From a bacterium (GTDB lineage: Bacteria; Planctomycetota; J058; JAJDCP01), in assembly GCA_030428695.1 (NCBI GenBank), contig JAUIEM010000143.1, positions 1 to 21,769 on the forward strand: a stretch of 21,769 bases of DNA, in the 5' to 3' direction. The notes beneath the pieces were generated by a model. That model did no database searches. It saw only the letters and a program-made list of their open reading frames with translations, and had not been told where the DNA came from. Positions 14,371-21,748 of this stretch are shown one piece after another. The stretch's first letter is position 1. Each line of letters begins with the position of its first letter. The position numbers and the translations under genes were made by a program.

Positions 14371-14556
14371 GTGACGGAGACGAGATCAGCGGAATCCTCG
14401 TGGATGCAGCGATCGAGGTCCATCGACGCTTGGTGGCCCAGGTCTGCTCGAGAGCGCTTACGAGGAAGCGCTCGCTCTTGAGCTCGCGCTCCGCGGGCTG
14501 AAGTCCCGGAGCGCCAGAGAGAGGTCCCCGTCATCTACAAAGGAAGGCGGCTCGCC
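14371..14556 (+). pseudogene. GxxExxY-family protein, frameshifted and truncated
   Basis: The family (PF13366, TIGR04256; PD-(D/E)XK-like fold, function unproven) normally has about 125 residues. Three pieces of it lie in three different frames. Frame one reads DEISGILVDAAIEVHRRL (about 14379-14432). Frame two reads GLLESAYEEALALELALRGLK (about 14441-14503), the family's hallmark. Frame three reads ERQREVPVIYKGRRL (about 14509-14553). The first shift fits loss of one G in CTTGGTGGCC (about 14430-14437); the second lies near AAGTCCCGGAG (about 14501-14511). After GRRL the rest of the family, with its presumed nuclease-like core, is missing. The downstream boundary touches the 3' end of miaA. 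Clearly a pseudogene. Confidence 0.82.
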
Positions 14557-14582
14557 TCGAGGCTGCGATGCGAGTGCCTTCC

Positions 14583-15566
14583 TTATATCTCCCCTTTCTT
14601 GTCCCCTCTTCCCGCTTCCGCAGACAAGCCTGCCGACCCCGCAAACCACCCACCCAGCTCCAAGAGGATCCGCCCTCCGACTTCCTCCGCCGTCGTGTCC
14701 GGCCCGACGGGCACCGGCACCAGGTCGGGGAAGCTGTTGAACCAGGTGCGCTGCTTGCGCGCGAAGCGCCGGGTGTCGCGGACGATGCGCTCGATCGCCT
14801 CCGCCTCGGTCGCGATCTCCCCCCGGAAGTGCGCGAACAGCTGGTGGTAGCCGATCGCCTGGGAAGGTCCCCTGGCGAGGGCCTTGCCGCTGGAGAACAG
14901 CGCCCGCGCCTCGGCGACCAGCCCGGCCTTGACCATGCGTTCGACCCGGGCGGCGATGCGGGCGTCGAGGTCCTCGCGCTCGCGCACCAGGCCGAAGATG
15001 CGCCGCTGGACCCCCGGGCGCAGCTTGCCGAACTCCTTGCGCAGCTCGAGGATCGAGCGTCCCGTCGCGCGCTGCACCTCGAGGGCGCGGATCAGCCGCT
15101 TGGTGTCGTGGGGATGGATGCGCTCCGCCCCCGCCGGGTCGACCTCCCGCAGCCGCACGTGCAGGCTCTCGCCGCGTGAGGCCGCTTCCCGCAAGGAAGC
15201 ACGGAAGGCGTGGTCGGCGGGGGGTCCTTCGAAGATGCCTTCGGTCAGCCCCTTGAGGTACAGCCCCGTGCCGCCGGAGAAGAAGGCCCGCCGGCCCCGC
15301 GCCGCGCAGTCGGCGAGCACCGCGTCGGCCCGCGCGACGTAGCTCTTGACGTCGAAGGGGTCGGTCGCGTCGAGGATGTCGAGCAGGTGCCAGGTGTGGC
15401 GGGCGCGCTCGGCGGGGGAGGGCTTGGCGGTGCCCTTGTCGAGCCCGCGGTAGACCTTCATCGAGTCGAGGGAGATCAGCTCGGCGTCGAGGGCGTCGGC
15501 CAGCCACGCGCTGACCGCCGCTTTGCCGCTGGCGGTCGGGCCGAAGATCGCGAGGATCTTCCGCAC
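14583..15566 (-). CDS. miaA: tRNA dimethylallyltransferase
   Basis: This 327-aa cytoplasmic enzyme transfers a dimethylallyl group from DMAPP to N6 of A37 in tRNAs that read UNN codons. Motifs: P-loop GPTASGK (9-15), DSMKVYRGLDKGTAKP with the conserved Asp34, FSGGTGLYLKGL (about 96-107), IHPHDTKRLIRALEV, and QAIGYHQL in the tRNA-contacting part. GTG 15566 directly follows the TGA of the upstream gene (TGAGTG), with GAGGG inside that gene's end, so translation is probably coupled. The last 20 or so residues (GSAGLSAEAGRGDKKGEI) look unlike MiaA and lie against the GxxExxY scar. They may be a replaced or extended C-terminus. Confidence 0.96.
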   Translation of the reverse strand: MRKILAIFGPTASGKAAVSAWLADALDAELISLDSMKVYRGLDKGTAKPSPAERARHTWHLLDILDATDPFDVKSYVARADAVLADCAARGRRAFFSGGTGLYLKGLTEGIFEGPPADHAFRASLREAASRGESLHVRLREVDPAGAERIHPHDTKRLIRALEVQRATGRSILELRKEFGKLRPGVQRRIFGLVREREDLDARIAARVERMVKAGLVAEARALFSSGKALARGPSQAIGYHQLFAHFRGEIATEAEAIERIVRDTRRFARKQRTWFNSFPDLVPVPVGPDTTAEEVGGRILLELGGWFAGSAGLSAEAGRGDKKGEI

Positions 15567-16463
15567 TCAGTCGCCCTCGGCTTTCCGCTGCTTGATGTAC
15601 TGGATCTTGCACCGACCGCCGCACAGGTAGACGTCCGGGCGGTCTTCCCAGTGGCGCTCGCCGGCCGGGACCGGGCCGCCGCAGACGAAGCAGGTGTGCT
15701 CGTCGGCGGGCAGCGGCGCGTCCCAGGCGATCTCGGCGTAGTCGGCGGGCACATCGAAGACCTCGTCGGGGATCGTCGCGCCGGGGACGATGCCGTTGGC
15801 TTCCGCCTCGAGGGTGAAGGCGAGCGCGTCGCCGGTGTCGAGGCGGATCTCCATCGCGAGGGGGAAGGTGTCGATGGCGGCGAGGGCGGCCTCGACCTCG
15901 TCGGAGAAGGAGTTGATCGCGGTGTAGGCGCCGAAAAGGCCGTCCGGCCGCGGCAGGTCGGCGAGCCACAGGGTCGCGATGCGGATGTCGTTCTCGTACA
16001 GCTCCTTCTCCTGGGTGGCGAAGCCCGCGATGTCGCGGCGCCGGCCGGTGGCGACCACGCGCGCCTCGACCGAGCCGTCGCGGCGCAGGCCGTTCTCGGC
16101 GAGCAGCGCGTCCTGCTCGCTCGCGTCGATCGGCATCGCCAGGATCTTCGCCAGCAGCGAGGCGCGCTTGGCGGCGCGCTCGGACTTCGCGGTCAGGGTC
16201 GCGATGTCGCGGACCTTGTACAGCTTGTGCTCGGGGTAGAGCAGGTAGAGCTTGCCGGTGTCGAGGCGCACGATGCTCGCCGTGAGCTCGCCCCCGGTCT
16301 CGGCGATCTTGAACTTGTCCGCCGTGATCCAGACCCGCTGGTCGAGCAGCTCGCCCGCGTCGCTGCGCCCGGTGCCGGGCGAGCCGTTGGCGACCTGATC
16401 GACGATATAGTCCTGCCCGAAAAGCAGACAGGTCAGGCTAAGAAGGATGGTGAGAGTGCGCAT
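15567..16463 (-). CDS. Secreted DUF4412-like protein with four-Cys metal-binding tail
   Basis: This 298-aa protein has a signal peptide (MRTLTILLSLTCLLFGQ). The next part, with ITADKFKIAE, ASIVRLDTGKLYLLYPEHK and LYKVRD, resembles DUF4412-type periplasmic proteins, where short strands surround a D/G-K-x-Y-x-L-x-P motif. A lone C-terminal module has Cys258-x2-Cys261-x19-Cys281-x3-Cys285, spacing typical of a small zinc knuckle of the TRASH/YHS kind. A cytoplasmic-looking zinc knuckle on an exported protein is odd. ATG 16463 follows AGGAGG at 7-nt spacing. It is immediately upstream of miaA and cotranslated with it; the link is probably positional only. The exact role is unknown. Confidence 0.72.
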   Translation of the reverse strand: MRTLTILLSLTCLLFGQDYIVDQVANGSPGTGRSDAGELLDQRVWITADKFKIAETGGELTASIVRLDTGKLYLLYPEHKLYKVRDIATLTAKSERAAKRASLLAKILAMPIDASEQDALLAENGLRRDGSVEARVVATGRRRDIAGFATQEKELYENDIRIATLWLADLPRPDGLFGAYTAINSFSDEVEAALAAIDTFPLAMEIRLDTGDALAFTLEAEANGIVPGATIPDEVFDVPADYAEIAWDAPLPADEHTCFVCGGPVPAGERHWEDRPDVYLCGGRCKIQYIKQRKAEGD

Positions 16464-16579
16464 GGAAGGTCCTCCTTCGGGCTCGAGTCTAGCATCACGG
16501 GCGTGGGCGCCCTATGCTTTTCTCGGCTCTCCAGACGCCCTCGCTCGACCGAACATTCACTACTCCGCGGAGGTCCGTC
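16464..16579. promoter_or_regulatory. Divergent promoter region
   Basis: It separates the DUF4412-like gene (minus) from the second vWA gene (plus). On the minus strand TGCTAGACT could be an extended -10; on the plus strand TATGCT near 16513 could be a -10. Neither has a good -35 partner. Placement, not sequence quality, supports the call. Confidence 0.3.
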
Positions 16580-17812
16580 ATGCGCCCCTGGTTCCTGTTG
16601 CTGCTGTTCGCCCTGCCCCTCGCGGCGGACGAGAAAGACGATATCCGCGACGCCCTGCGCCGCGCCGGTCAGTACGCCGACCAGGGCGAGCAGATCGAGC
16701 AGATGGTCGGCGAGTACGACGCGACCGAGATCTGGGTGCGCAAGGCGATCATCCTCGTCGAGTTCGCCGACATGCAGGACCGGCGCGCGATCCTGCCGCT
16801 CGCCCGCGCCCTCGAGGACAAGAAGTTCGGCCACGTCGTTGGCTTCGCCCTGCACGGCCTCGCCCGGCAGTCGGCCGAGGATCTGCGCAAGGGCGGCGGG
16901 GTCGAGCTGGTCGAGCTCTTGATCGACGCGCTGAAGATCAAGCGCAACTACCACCGCCGGGTCGCCCGCGAGGTGCTGACGAAGATCGTCGGCGAGGACC
17001 TCGGCAGCAAGAGCACCAAGTGGAAGGCCTGGCTGCGCAAGAACGAGGAGGGCGAGGCCCTCGCCCTCGACATGGACGCGGTCGTGTTCGACGAGCGGCG
17101 CTTCGACCCCGAGCTGGTCACGCAGGTGATGCAGGAAGGCTACGACGCCGGCACCCAGCTGCGCGACCGCATCCCCGATCCGACCACCGCGATCGAAGAG
17201 CTGAACGAGTTCGGCCTCGACGTCGCCCTGTGCCTCGACCAGACCAGCTCGATGGAGAGCGTGATCGAGGCCGCCAAGGCGAACATGACCACCCTGGTCA
17301 CCGTGCTCGGCGAGGTTGTCGAGGACTACCGGGTCGGCGTCGTCACCTACGACGATGCCGTGCGCAAGAACGAGCCGCTCAGCAGCAACCCGCGGGCGAT
17401 CCGGGAGATGATCGCCGGCGTGCGCGCCGAGGGCGGCGGCGACATCCCCGAAGGCGTCGACAAGGCGCTGATCGCGGCCCTCGACCCGGCCTTCGGCTGG
17501 GCGCGCCGCTCGACCAAGACCGTCGTCGTGCTCGGCGACGCCCCGCCCCACGCGGTCGACCAGGCGGCCACCGAGGACCTCGTGCAGCAGGCCCACGAGC
17601 AGGGCAAGGTGACCACGCACTGCGTGTCGACCGGCTTCTCCGCGGTGATGGAGCTCAACGCGATCGCCGAGAAGGGCGGCGGCCAGGGCCTGACCCTGTC
17701 GTCGCCGGCGGCCCTGATCAGCGAGGTGCTGCTGCTGGTCTTCGGCGAGGGCATGCGCCCCTCGATGGAGCGCTTCGTGCCGGTGCTGGTCGAGATCCTC
17801 GAAGAGGAGTGA
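16580..17812 (+). CDS. Secreted vWA domain protein, second
   Basis: This 410-aa exported protein begins with MRPWFLLLLFALPLAADE, a short Sec signal. Residues 20-200 are helical and may be HEAT-like (WVRKAIILVEFADMQDRRAI, HVVGFALHGLARQSAEDL). The vWA domain spans about 212-400. Its adhesion site is DxTxS (D220, T222, S224 in CLDQTSSM), a Thr variant of DxSxS, with GGGDIPEGVDKAL and VVVLGDAPPH following. ATG 16580 is preceded by GGAGG at 6-nt spacing; an upstream in-frame ATG (16514) lacks a ribosome binding site and would bury the signal peptide. It shares layout with the vWA protein at 8729 (helical repeats, then vWA) but sequence similarity is low. Its stop lies 3 bp from the convergent sigma factor stop. 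Confidence 0.86.
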   Translation: MRPWFLLLLFALPLAADEKDDIRDALRRAGQYADQGEQIEQMVGEYDATEIWVRKAIILVEFADMQDRRAILPLARALEDKKFGHVVGFALHGLARQSAEDLRKGGGVELVELLIDALKIKRNYHRRVAREVLTKIVGEDLGSKSTKWKAWLRKNEEGEALALDMDAVVFDERRFDPELVTQVMQEGYDAGTQLRDRIPDPTTAIEELNEFGLDVALCLDQTSSMESVIEAAKANMTTLVTVLGEVVEDYRVGVVTYDDAVRKNEPLSSNPRAIREMIAGVRAEGGGDIPEGVDKALIAALDPAFGWARRSTKTVVVLGDAPPHAVDQAATEDLVQQAHEQGKVTTHCVSTGFSAVMELNAIAEKGGGQGLTLSSPAALISEVLLLVFGEGMRPSMERFVPVLVEILEEE

Positions 17813-17815
17813 GCC

Positions 17816-18754
17816 TCACTCCCGTCCCCCGTCCTCCTGTTCCCGGCACGCCCCGAGCAGGGCGAGCAGCGTGCGGCGCTTCTCTTTCGAGATGTGGCTG
17901 AACAGCCGGTGCAACGACGCCCCCTCGACCCGCTCGGCGCGGCAGTGCTCGACGAAGCGCTGCCACAGCCCGTCGAGCTTCTCCGGCAGCCCGGGATCCC
18001 CCGCCTCGCGCGCGAGCTCGGCGGGGTCGCTGCGGTCGACGATCCAGCGCAGCAGCTGCGCCCCGGTCGCCCTCTCGGGGCCGGGCAGGGCGGCGACGAA
18101 GCGGGCGAGGCGCTCCTCGCAGGCGGCGATGGCGGAGCCGTGGCGCTCGAGGGCCGCGTAGTCTTCTGGATGGAAACGGTTGCGCACCCAGGCGGCGAAC
18201 GCCTCGACGGCGCGGCCGAGGATCTTCCGCACCTGCCGGTCGCTGACGCAGAAGTAGTCCGCGAGCTCCCGTTGGCGCTGGCCTTCGACCACCCACTTGT
18301 ACAGGGCCTCCGCGTTGCGCTGCTGCTGCCGGGCGACCGGCTGGTCGACGAGGAACTGCTGGAAGAGCTCGCTGCCGCGGGCGATCAACAGCTCGAGCTC
18401 GTCCTCTGCCTCCTCGGCGGGCCCGCTCCGGGCCTCGGCTTCGAGCCGCTCCCGCAGCCGGTGCTCGCGCTGGCGCTGGCGGTAGTAGTCGAGGCAGTGG
18501 TTGTCGATCACGCGGCGGAAGTAGCTGCGGAAGCGGCCGAGCGCCGGCTTGTACTTCTCGATCACCGAGGTGTTGAGCTTGATCAACAGCTCGCTGGTCA
18601 GGTCGTCGACATCGTCGTGGGGGATGCCCTTCTTGCGCAGCACGATCGCGATGGTCGGCCGGTAGCGGACGTACTTCGACGGACCGCCGTGGAGCTTCGT
18701 CGAGGCGAGCAGCTCCGCCTGGGTCGTCGGCCAGATGCTCTTCGGTTCCGCCAT
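17816..18754 (-). CDS. ECF-like sigma-70 family factor with long C-terminal extension
   Basis: This 312-aa protein has sigma region 2 (about 28-100: HDDVDDLTSELLIKLN, GRFRSYFRRVIDNHCLDYYR) and a region 4 helix-turn-helix (about 155-190: QRELADYFCVSDRQVRKILG). About 120 residues follow region 4, much longer than a standard ECF factor of around 190 aa, and might sense a signal or bind a regulator. Two starts are possible: ATG 18754 with AGGGGGG about 6 nt upstream, chosen here, or ATG 18784 with GGAG 7 nt upstream, adding ten residues. It is the last gene of a minus-strand run after the other sigma factor (103-bp gap). Such factors linked to kinases are typical of Planctomycetes. Confidence 0.8.
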   Translation of the reverse strand: MAEPKSIWPTTQAELLASTKLHGGPSKYVRYRPTIAIVLRKKGIPHDDVDDLTSELLIKLNTSVIEKYKPALGRFRSYFRRVIDNHCLDYYRQRQREHRLRERLEAEARSGPAEEAEDELELLIARGSELFQQFLVDQPVARQQQRNAEALYKWVVEGQRQRELADYFCVSDRQVRKILGRAVEAFAAWVRNRFHPEDYAALERHGSAIAACEERLARFVAALPGPERATGAQLLRWIVDRSDPAELAREAGDPGLPEKLDGLWQRFVEHCRAERVEGASLHRLFSHISKEKRRTLLALLGACREQEDGGRE

Positions 18755-18857
18755 CGCCTGCCCCCCTCTTCCTCGATATGCCATCGCCCGGCTCCGTGTA
18801 TCTCCAGGGGCGGATACGCCGCCGCCGCGCAGAACCGGTCCTCCGGCGCGACCCTCC
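18755..18857. other. Gap between the two sigma factor genes
   Basis: About 100 bp, long enough for a promoter serving only the downstream sigma gene. No clear -35/-10 pair is seen. Confidence 0.3.
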
Positions 18858-19664
18858 TCAGGCCAGGATCAGCTCGAGCTCGTCGCGCAGCTCGCGGGTC
18901 GCCGCCCGGTCCCCCCCGGCGAAGCCGCTCAGGGCCTCGGTGTAGACGTCGAGCCAGCGATCGAGAGCCGCGCGCACCGCGGGCTGGGCGATGTCCGCGA
19001 CGGCCCGCAGGCGACAGCGCGGGTCGCTGAGCACCTCGCGCGCGGCCCGGCCGAGGCGCGGCCAGTCGAGGCCCGCCTTGGCCTCCGGGGCGAGCTCGAG
19101 GGTGTGCAGCAGCAGGTCGCCGACGATCTCGTCCCGGGCGGCGACCAGCGCGCGCTTGACCGAGGCGGTCGAGAGCTTCTCGCGCGCGGCGATCTCCTTG
19201 TAGGACTTCCCGTGCAACAGCCGCCCGGCGAGCACGTGCACCGCCCGCAGCCCGGTCTCTCCGGCGTCGAGCTGGCGGTCGTGCCAGCGGCGGAGCGCGG
19301 CGAGCACCTCGGCGACGAGGTCGACGGTCAGGGTGTCGTGCTCGGTGATCTGCGGCAGCTCGCCGATGTGCTCCATCGGCCGCAGGCGCCGGGCCCGCTT
19401 CCAGCGCGCGAGCACCTGGTTGTGGACGACGCCGCGCAGGAAGTCCCGGAAGCGGCCGCGGCTCTTGTCGTAGCGGGCGAAGAGCTGGGAGCGGATCGCG
19501 AGCAGGATGTCCTGGACCAGATCCTCGGGGTCGTCGACGAAGCCGCGCGCATAGCGCACGCGCAGCAGGATGCGCAGCGGCTCGCGGTAGTCCTCGACGT
19601 CGCCCCAGTCGGGGACGCGGCTGTCCCGCAGCGCGCTGCAGGTCGACTGCCAGAAGGCCCCCAT
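18858..19664 (-). CDS. ECF-like sigma-70 family factor
   Basis: This 268-aa protein has region 2 at about 28-100 (FVDDPEDLVQDILLAI, GRFRDFLRGVVHNQVLARWKR) and region 4 at about 140-185 (LLHGKSYKEIAAREKLSTASVKRAL). About 85 residues follow with no family I recognise. It shares the region 2 layout of the next gene (acidic DDxxDL plus GRFRxxxRxVxxN), so the two are likely ancient paralogues. ATG 19664 follows GGAGGGAG. The upstream SUMF1-like gene ends 30 bp away, so they probably share an mRNA. No anti-sigma factor gene with a zinc motif is adjacent; regulation by the neighbouring kinase is the likely alternative. Confidence 0.85.
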   Translation of the reverse strand: MGAFWQSTCSALRDSRVPDWGDVEDYREPLRILLRVRYARGFVDDPEDLVQDILLAIRSQLFARYDKSRGRFRDFLRGVVHNQVLARWKRARRLRPMEHIGELPQITEHDTLTVDLVAEVLAALRRWHDRQLDAGETGLRAVHVLAGRLLHGKSYKEIAAREKLSTASVKRALVAARDEIVGDLLLHTLELAPEAKAGLDWPRLGRAAREVLSDPRCRLRAVADIAQPAVRAALDRWLDVYTEALSGFAGGDRAATRELRDELELILA

Positions 19665-19694
19665 GCTCTCCCTCCGTCTGGCCAGTGTAGCGCG

Positions 19695-20756
19695 TCAGGG
19701 CAGGGGGAGCACGGGCCGCACCGACGCGGCGGCGGCGAACGGCGGCGCGGGGCGTCGCTCCCCGGGCGCCCCGCCGGCGAGCACGCGCTGGCTGCCCCGC
19801 TCCGGCCCGCGGGGATCGACCCCCGCGGGGAGCGCGGGCCCGTAGCGGTCCCCGCACCACACCGCCGGCGGGAGCGCTCCGAGGCGCTGGCGGGCCGCTT
19901 CCCACTCCGCCTCGGTCGGCAGCCGGAAGCCCCGCGCCCCCTGCCGCATGTCCACATGCGCCCAGAGCAGGCGGCCGGCCGGGTCGCGTTGGACGCGGCC
20001 GAGCACGTATGCGCTGTCCAGGCCGGCCCGCGCCGACAGCGCGTTGCAGACCGCGACCGCGTCGAACCAGCTCAGGGCGCTGTCCGCCGGCACGCCGAGC
20101 CCGGTCGCCTGCGCGGGACCGAGCGCCTCGCGGGCGATGGCGTAGGGGCGGGTCAGCGTCACGCTGCGGCCGTCGATCAGCACCGTCCCCGCGGGCAGCT
20201 CCACAAGGGCGAGCCCCGCGACCGTGCGGGTGCGGAGGGGCGCGGGGGAGGCCCACGTCCAGAGGAGCGCTCCGGCGGCAAGCGACACGGCCGCGACCAG
20301 CAGCGCGAACGCGCCGCGTCCGCCGCGCCGCGGGGGCGGAGGAGCCGCCGCCCAGGCCGCGCGCAGGCTCGCGAGGGCGGGGCGGTCCTGCGGCTCGGGC
20401 GCGAGACAGCGCAGCAGCAGCCGCTGGCTGTCGCGCCCGACCGTGGCCGCCTCGAGGGCGAAGATGTCCGGCCGGCCCCGGCGCGGGGGACGGCCGACCA
20501 GGCACAGGTGCCACAGGGCCGCGAGGTTGTAGACCCGGGCGGCCTCATCGCGGGCGCAGGCCTCCCCGCATTCCGGTGCCGCGAAGGGCGCGCGGCAGGG
20601 CGACGCGGTGCGCGGCGCGCCGTCGGCGGCGAGCTGCTCCGGGTCGAGGCAGCCCGTCCCGGCGTCCGCCAGGCGCGCGCACAGCCGCGCGGCCTCGGCC
20701 TCGGTCAAGGGCGCGCCGTGGACCCGGGCGGACAGGGATGCAGAGGAGTCGGGCAT
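19695..20756 (-). CDS. Degenerate kinase C-lobe joined by a TM helix to a SUMF1/FGE-like domain
   Basis: This 353-aa membrane protein has two unlike halves. Residues 20-135 resemble only the later part of a Hanks kinase: APFAAPE (APE motif, 56-62), DEAARVYNLAALWHLCLVGRPP (compare DVYALGALLYELLTGRPP), and LLLRCLAPEPQDRPALASLR (subdomain XI). No Gly-rich loop, ATP lysine, HRD or DFG is present, so it cannot be an active kinase alone. A TM helix follows at about 149-168. Residues 185-353 are formylglycine-generating-enzyme-like, with SWFDAVAVCNALSARAGL and the hallmark GFRLPTEAEWEAA (276-288). In signalling proteins such domains usually bind ligands rather than modify sulfatases. ATG 20756 lacks a clear Shine-Dalgarno. 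The cytoplasmic half faces the sigma factors encoded downstream; the divergent kinase starts 63 bp away. Confidence 0.77.
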   Translation of the reverse strand: MPDSSASLSARVHGAPLTEAEAARLCARLADAGTGCLDPEQLAADGAPRTASPCRAPFAAPECGEACARDEAARVYNLAALWHLCLVGRPPRRGRPDIFALEAATVGRDSQRLLLRCLAPEPQDRPALASLRAAWAAAPPPPRRGGRGAFALLVAAVSLAAGALLWTWASPAPLRTRTVAGLALVELPAGTVLIDGRSVTLTRPYAIAREALGPAQATGLGVPADSALSWFDAVAVCNALSARAGLDSAYVLGRVQRDPAGRLLWAHVDMRQGARGFRLPTEAEWEAARQRLGALPPAVWCGDRYGPALPAGVDPRGPERGSQRVLAGGAPGERRPAPPFAAAASVRPVLPLP

Positions 20757-20819
20757 CGCACGCAGCGGAAATCCGTATCATCAGGGCATCCACGGTCCGC
20801 CGCAAGCGAGGGTCCACCG
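20757..20819. promoter_or_regulatory. 63-bp divergent promoter region
   Basis: It separates the SUMF1-like gene (minus) from the truncated kinase (plus) and must contain both promoters if both are expressed. CGTATCAT at about 20775-20782 is the least GC-rich point. No reliable elements can be assigned. Confidence 0.3.
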
Positions 20820-21569
20820 ATGCCGCTCGACGACGCCACCACCCTGCCCGATCCCCGTGGCGAGGGCGCCCCGGCACCCGCTCCGTCCGCTCCGCGCTAT
20901 CCCCACGGCGAGGAGCTCGGACGCGGCGGCATGGGGGTGGTGTACCTCGCCCGCGACCGGGTGCTCGAGCGGGAGGTCGCGAAGAAGACCCTGCGCGCGG
21001 ACGACGCCGTGCGGCGCGCCCGCTTCCTGCGCGAGGCGCGCATCCTCGCCCGCCTCGAGCACCCGGCCATCGTCGCCGTCTACGACTTCGGGTCCGACGC
21101 GGCGGGCGCGCCCTTCCTGACGATGCGGAGGGTGCGGGGGGAGACCTTCCGCACGCTGCTCGACGCCGGCTGCGAGGGCCACGAGGCGCTCGAGATCCTC
21201 ACCAGGGTCTGCGAGGCGGTCGCCTTCGCCCACTCCCGCGGCATCATCCACCGGGACCTCAAACCGGCGAACGTGATGGTCGGGCGCTTCGGGCAGGTGC
21301 AGGTGATGGACTGGGGGCTCGCCAAGCGGGTCGGCGACAGCGACGAGACCTCGGGGAGCGGGGGCGCCGCGGATCCCGGCCTGACCGCGGACGGCACGCT
21401 GCTCGGCACGCCGGCCTACATGGCCCCCGAGCAGCTCGACGGCCTGCACGCCAGCCTCGGCCCGGCCTGCGATGTCTACGCCCTCGGGGCGGTGCTGTAC
21501 CGGGTGCTGTTCGGCCGGCCTCCCTACCCGGGCCGTGATGCGATCGCCATCCGCGCGAGCCAGCGGTAG
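20820..21569 (+). CDS. Ser/Thr protein kinase, C-terminally truncated
   Basis: This 249-aa protein has all catalytic landmarks of a Hanks kinase: GRGGMGVVYL (35-43), ATP lysine K56 in VAKKTL, HRDLKPANVMV with D146, MDWG with D164, GTPAYMAPEQ (196-205), CDVYALGAVLYRVLFGRPP (217-235). It then runs into AIAIRASQR and TAG at 21569, with a second TAG directly after. The last parts of the C-lobe (subdomains X-XI, about 50 residues) and any sensor tail are missing, although related kinases usually continue to a TM helix and TPRs. ATG 20820 follows GAGGG. Unlike the large kinase at 4698, its HRD is intact. It may be inactive, or complemented by another protein. Downstream sequence loses coding bias at about 21545. 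Confidence 0.83.
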   Translation: MPLDDATTLPDPRGEGAPAPAPSAPRYPHGEELGRGGMGVVYLARDRVLEREVAKKTLRADDAVRRARFLREARILARLEHPAIVAVYDFGSDAAGAPFLTMRRVRGETFRTLLDAGCEGHEALEILTRVCEAVAFAHSRGIIHRDLKPANVMVGRFGQVQVMDWGLAKRVGDSDETSGSGGAADPGLTADGTLLGTPAYMAPEQLDGLHASLGPACDVYALGAVLYRVLFGRPPYPGRDAIAIRASQR

Positions 21570-21658
21570 TAGAAGACGATCGCCGCGATCTCGAGCACGA
21601 ACCGGAGCGTAGATCCACGAGGGATCGAGGCAAGGGGAGGCAGCGCCCCCGCCCCCAT
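21524..21658 (-). pseudogene. Possible membrane-protein remnant opposite the kinase end
   Basis: A 44-codon frame on the minus strand contains STLRFVLEIAAIVFYYRWLA, a plausible membrane helix with flanking Arg, and ends within the kinase gene. It spans the point where kinase homology stops. I do not recognise the family. It may be the trace of the sequence that replaced the kinase C-terminus, or chance. Confidence 0.22.
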
Positions 21659-21700
21659 TCGTGCACGAGCGAGTTCGCCAGCCGAACCCCGTGCCGCGCT

Positions 21701-21748
21701 CGCGACTCGACGCGCCCGCGACTCGACGCGCCCGCTACTCGACGCGGA
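21701..21748. repeat. 16-bp tandem repeat, three units
   Basis: CGCGACTCGACGCGCC occurs twice perfectly (21701-21716, 21717-21732) and a third time with changes as CGCTACTCGACGCGGA (21733-21748). The third unit includes the stop codon of the minus-strand gene that enters at the right edge. It looks like duplication outward from the gene end. Confidence 0.85.

Noticed and set aside
19695..20756. Sulfatase-activating enzyme function for the SUMF1-like protein
   Set aside because: The domain is short, sits after a kinase-like part and TM helix, and no sulfatase gene is nearby; a ligand-binding role is more likely.
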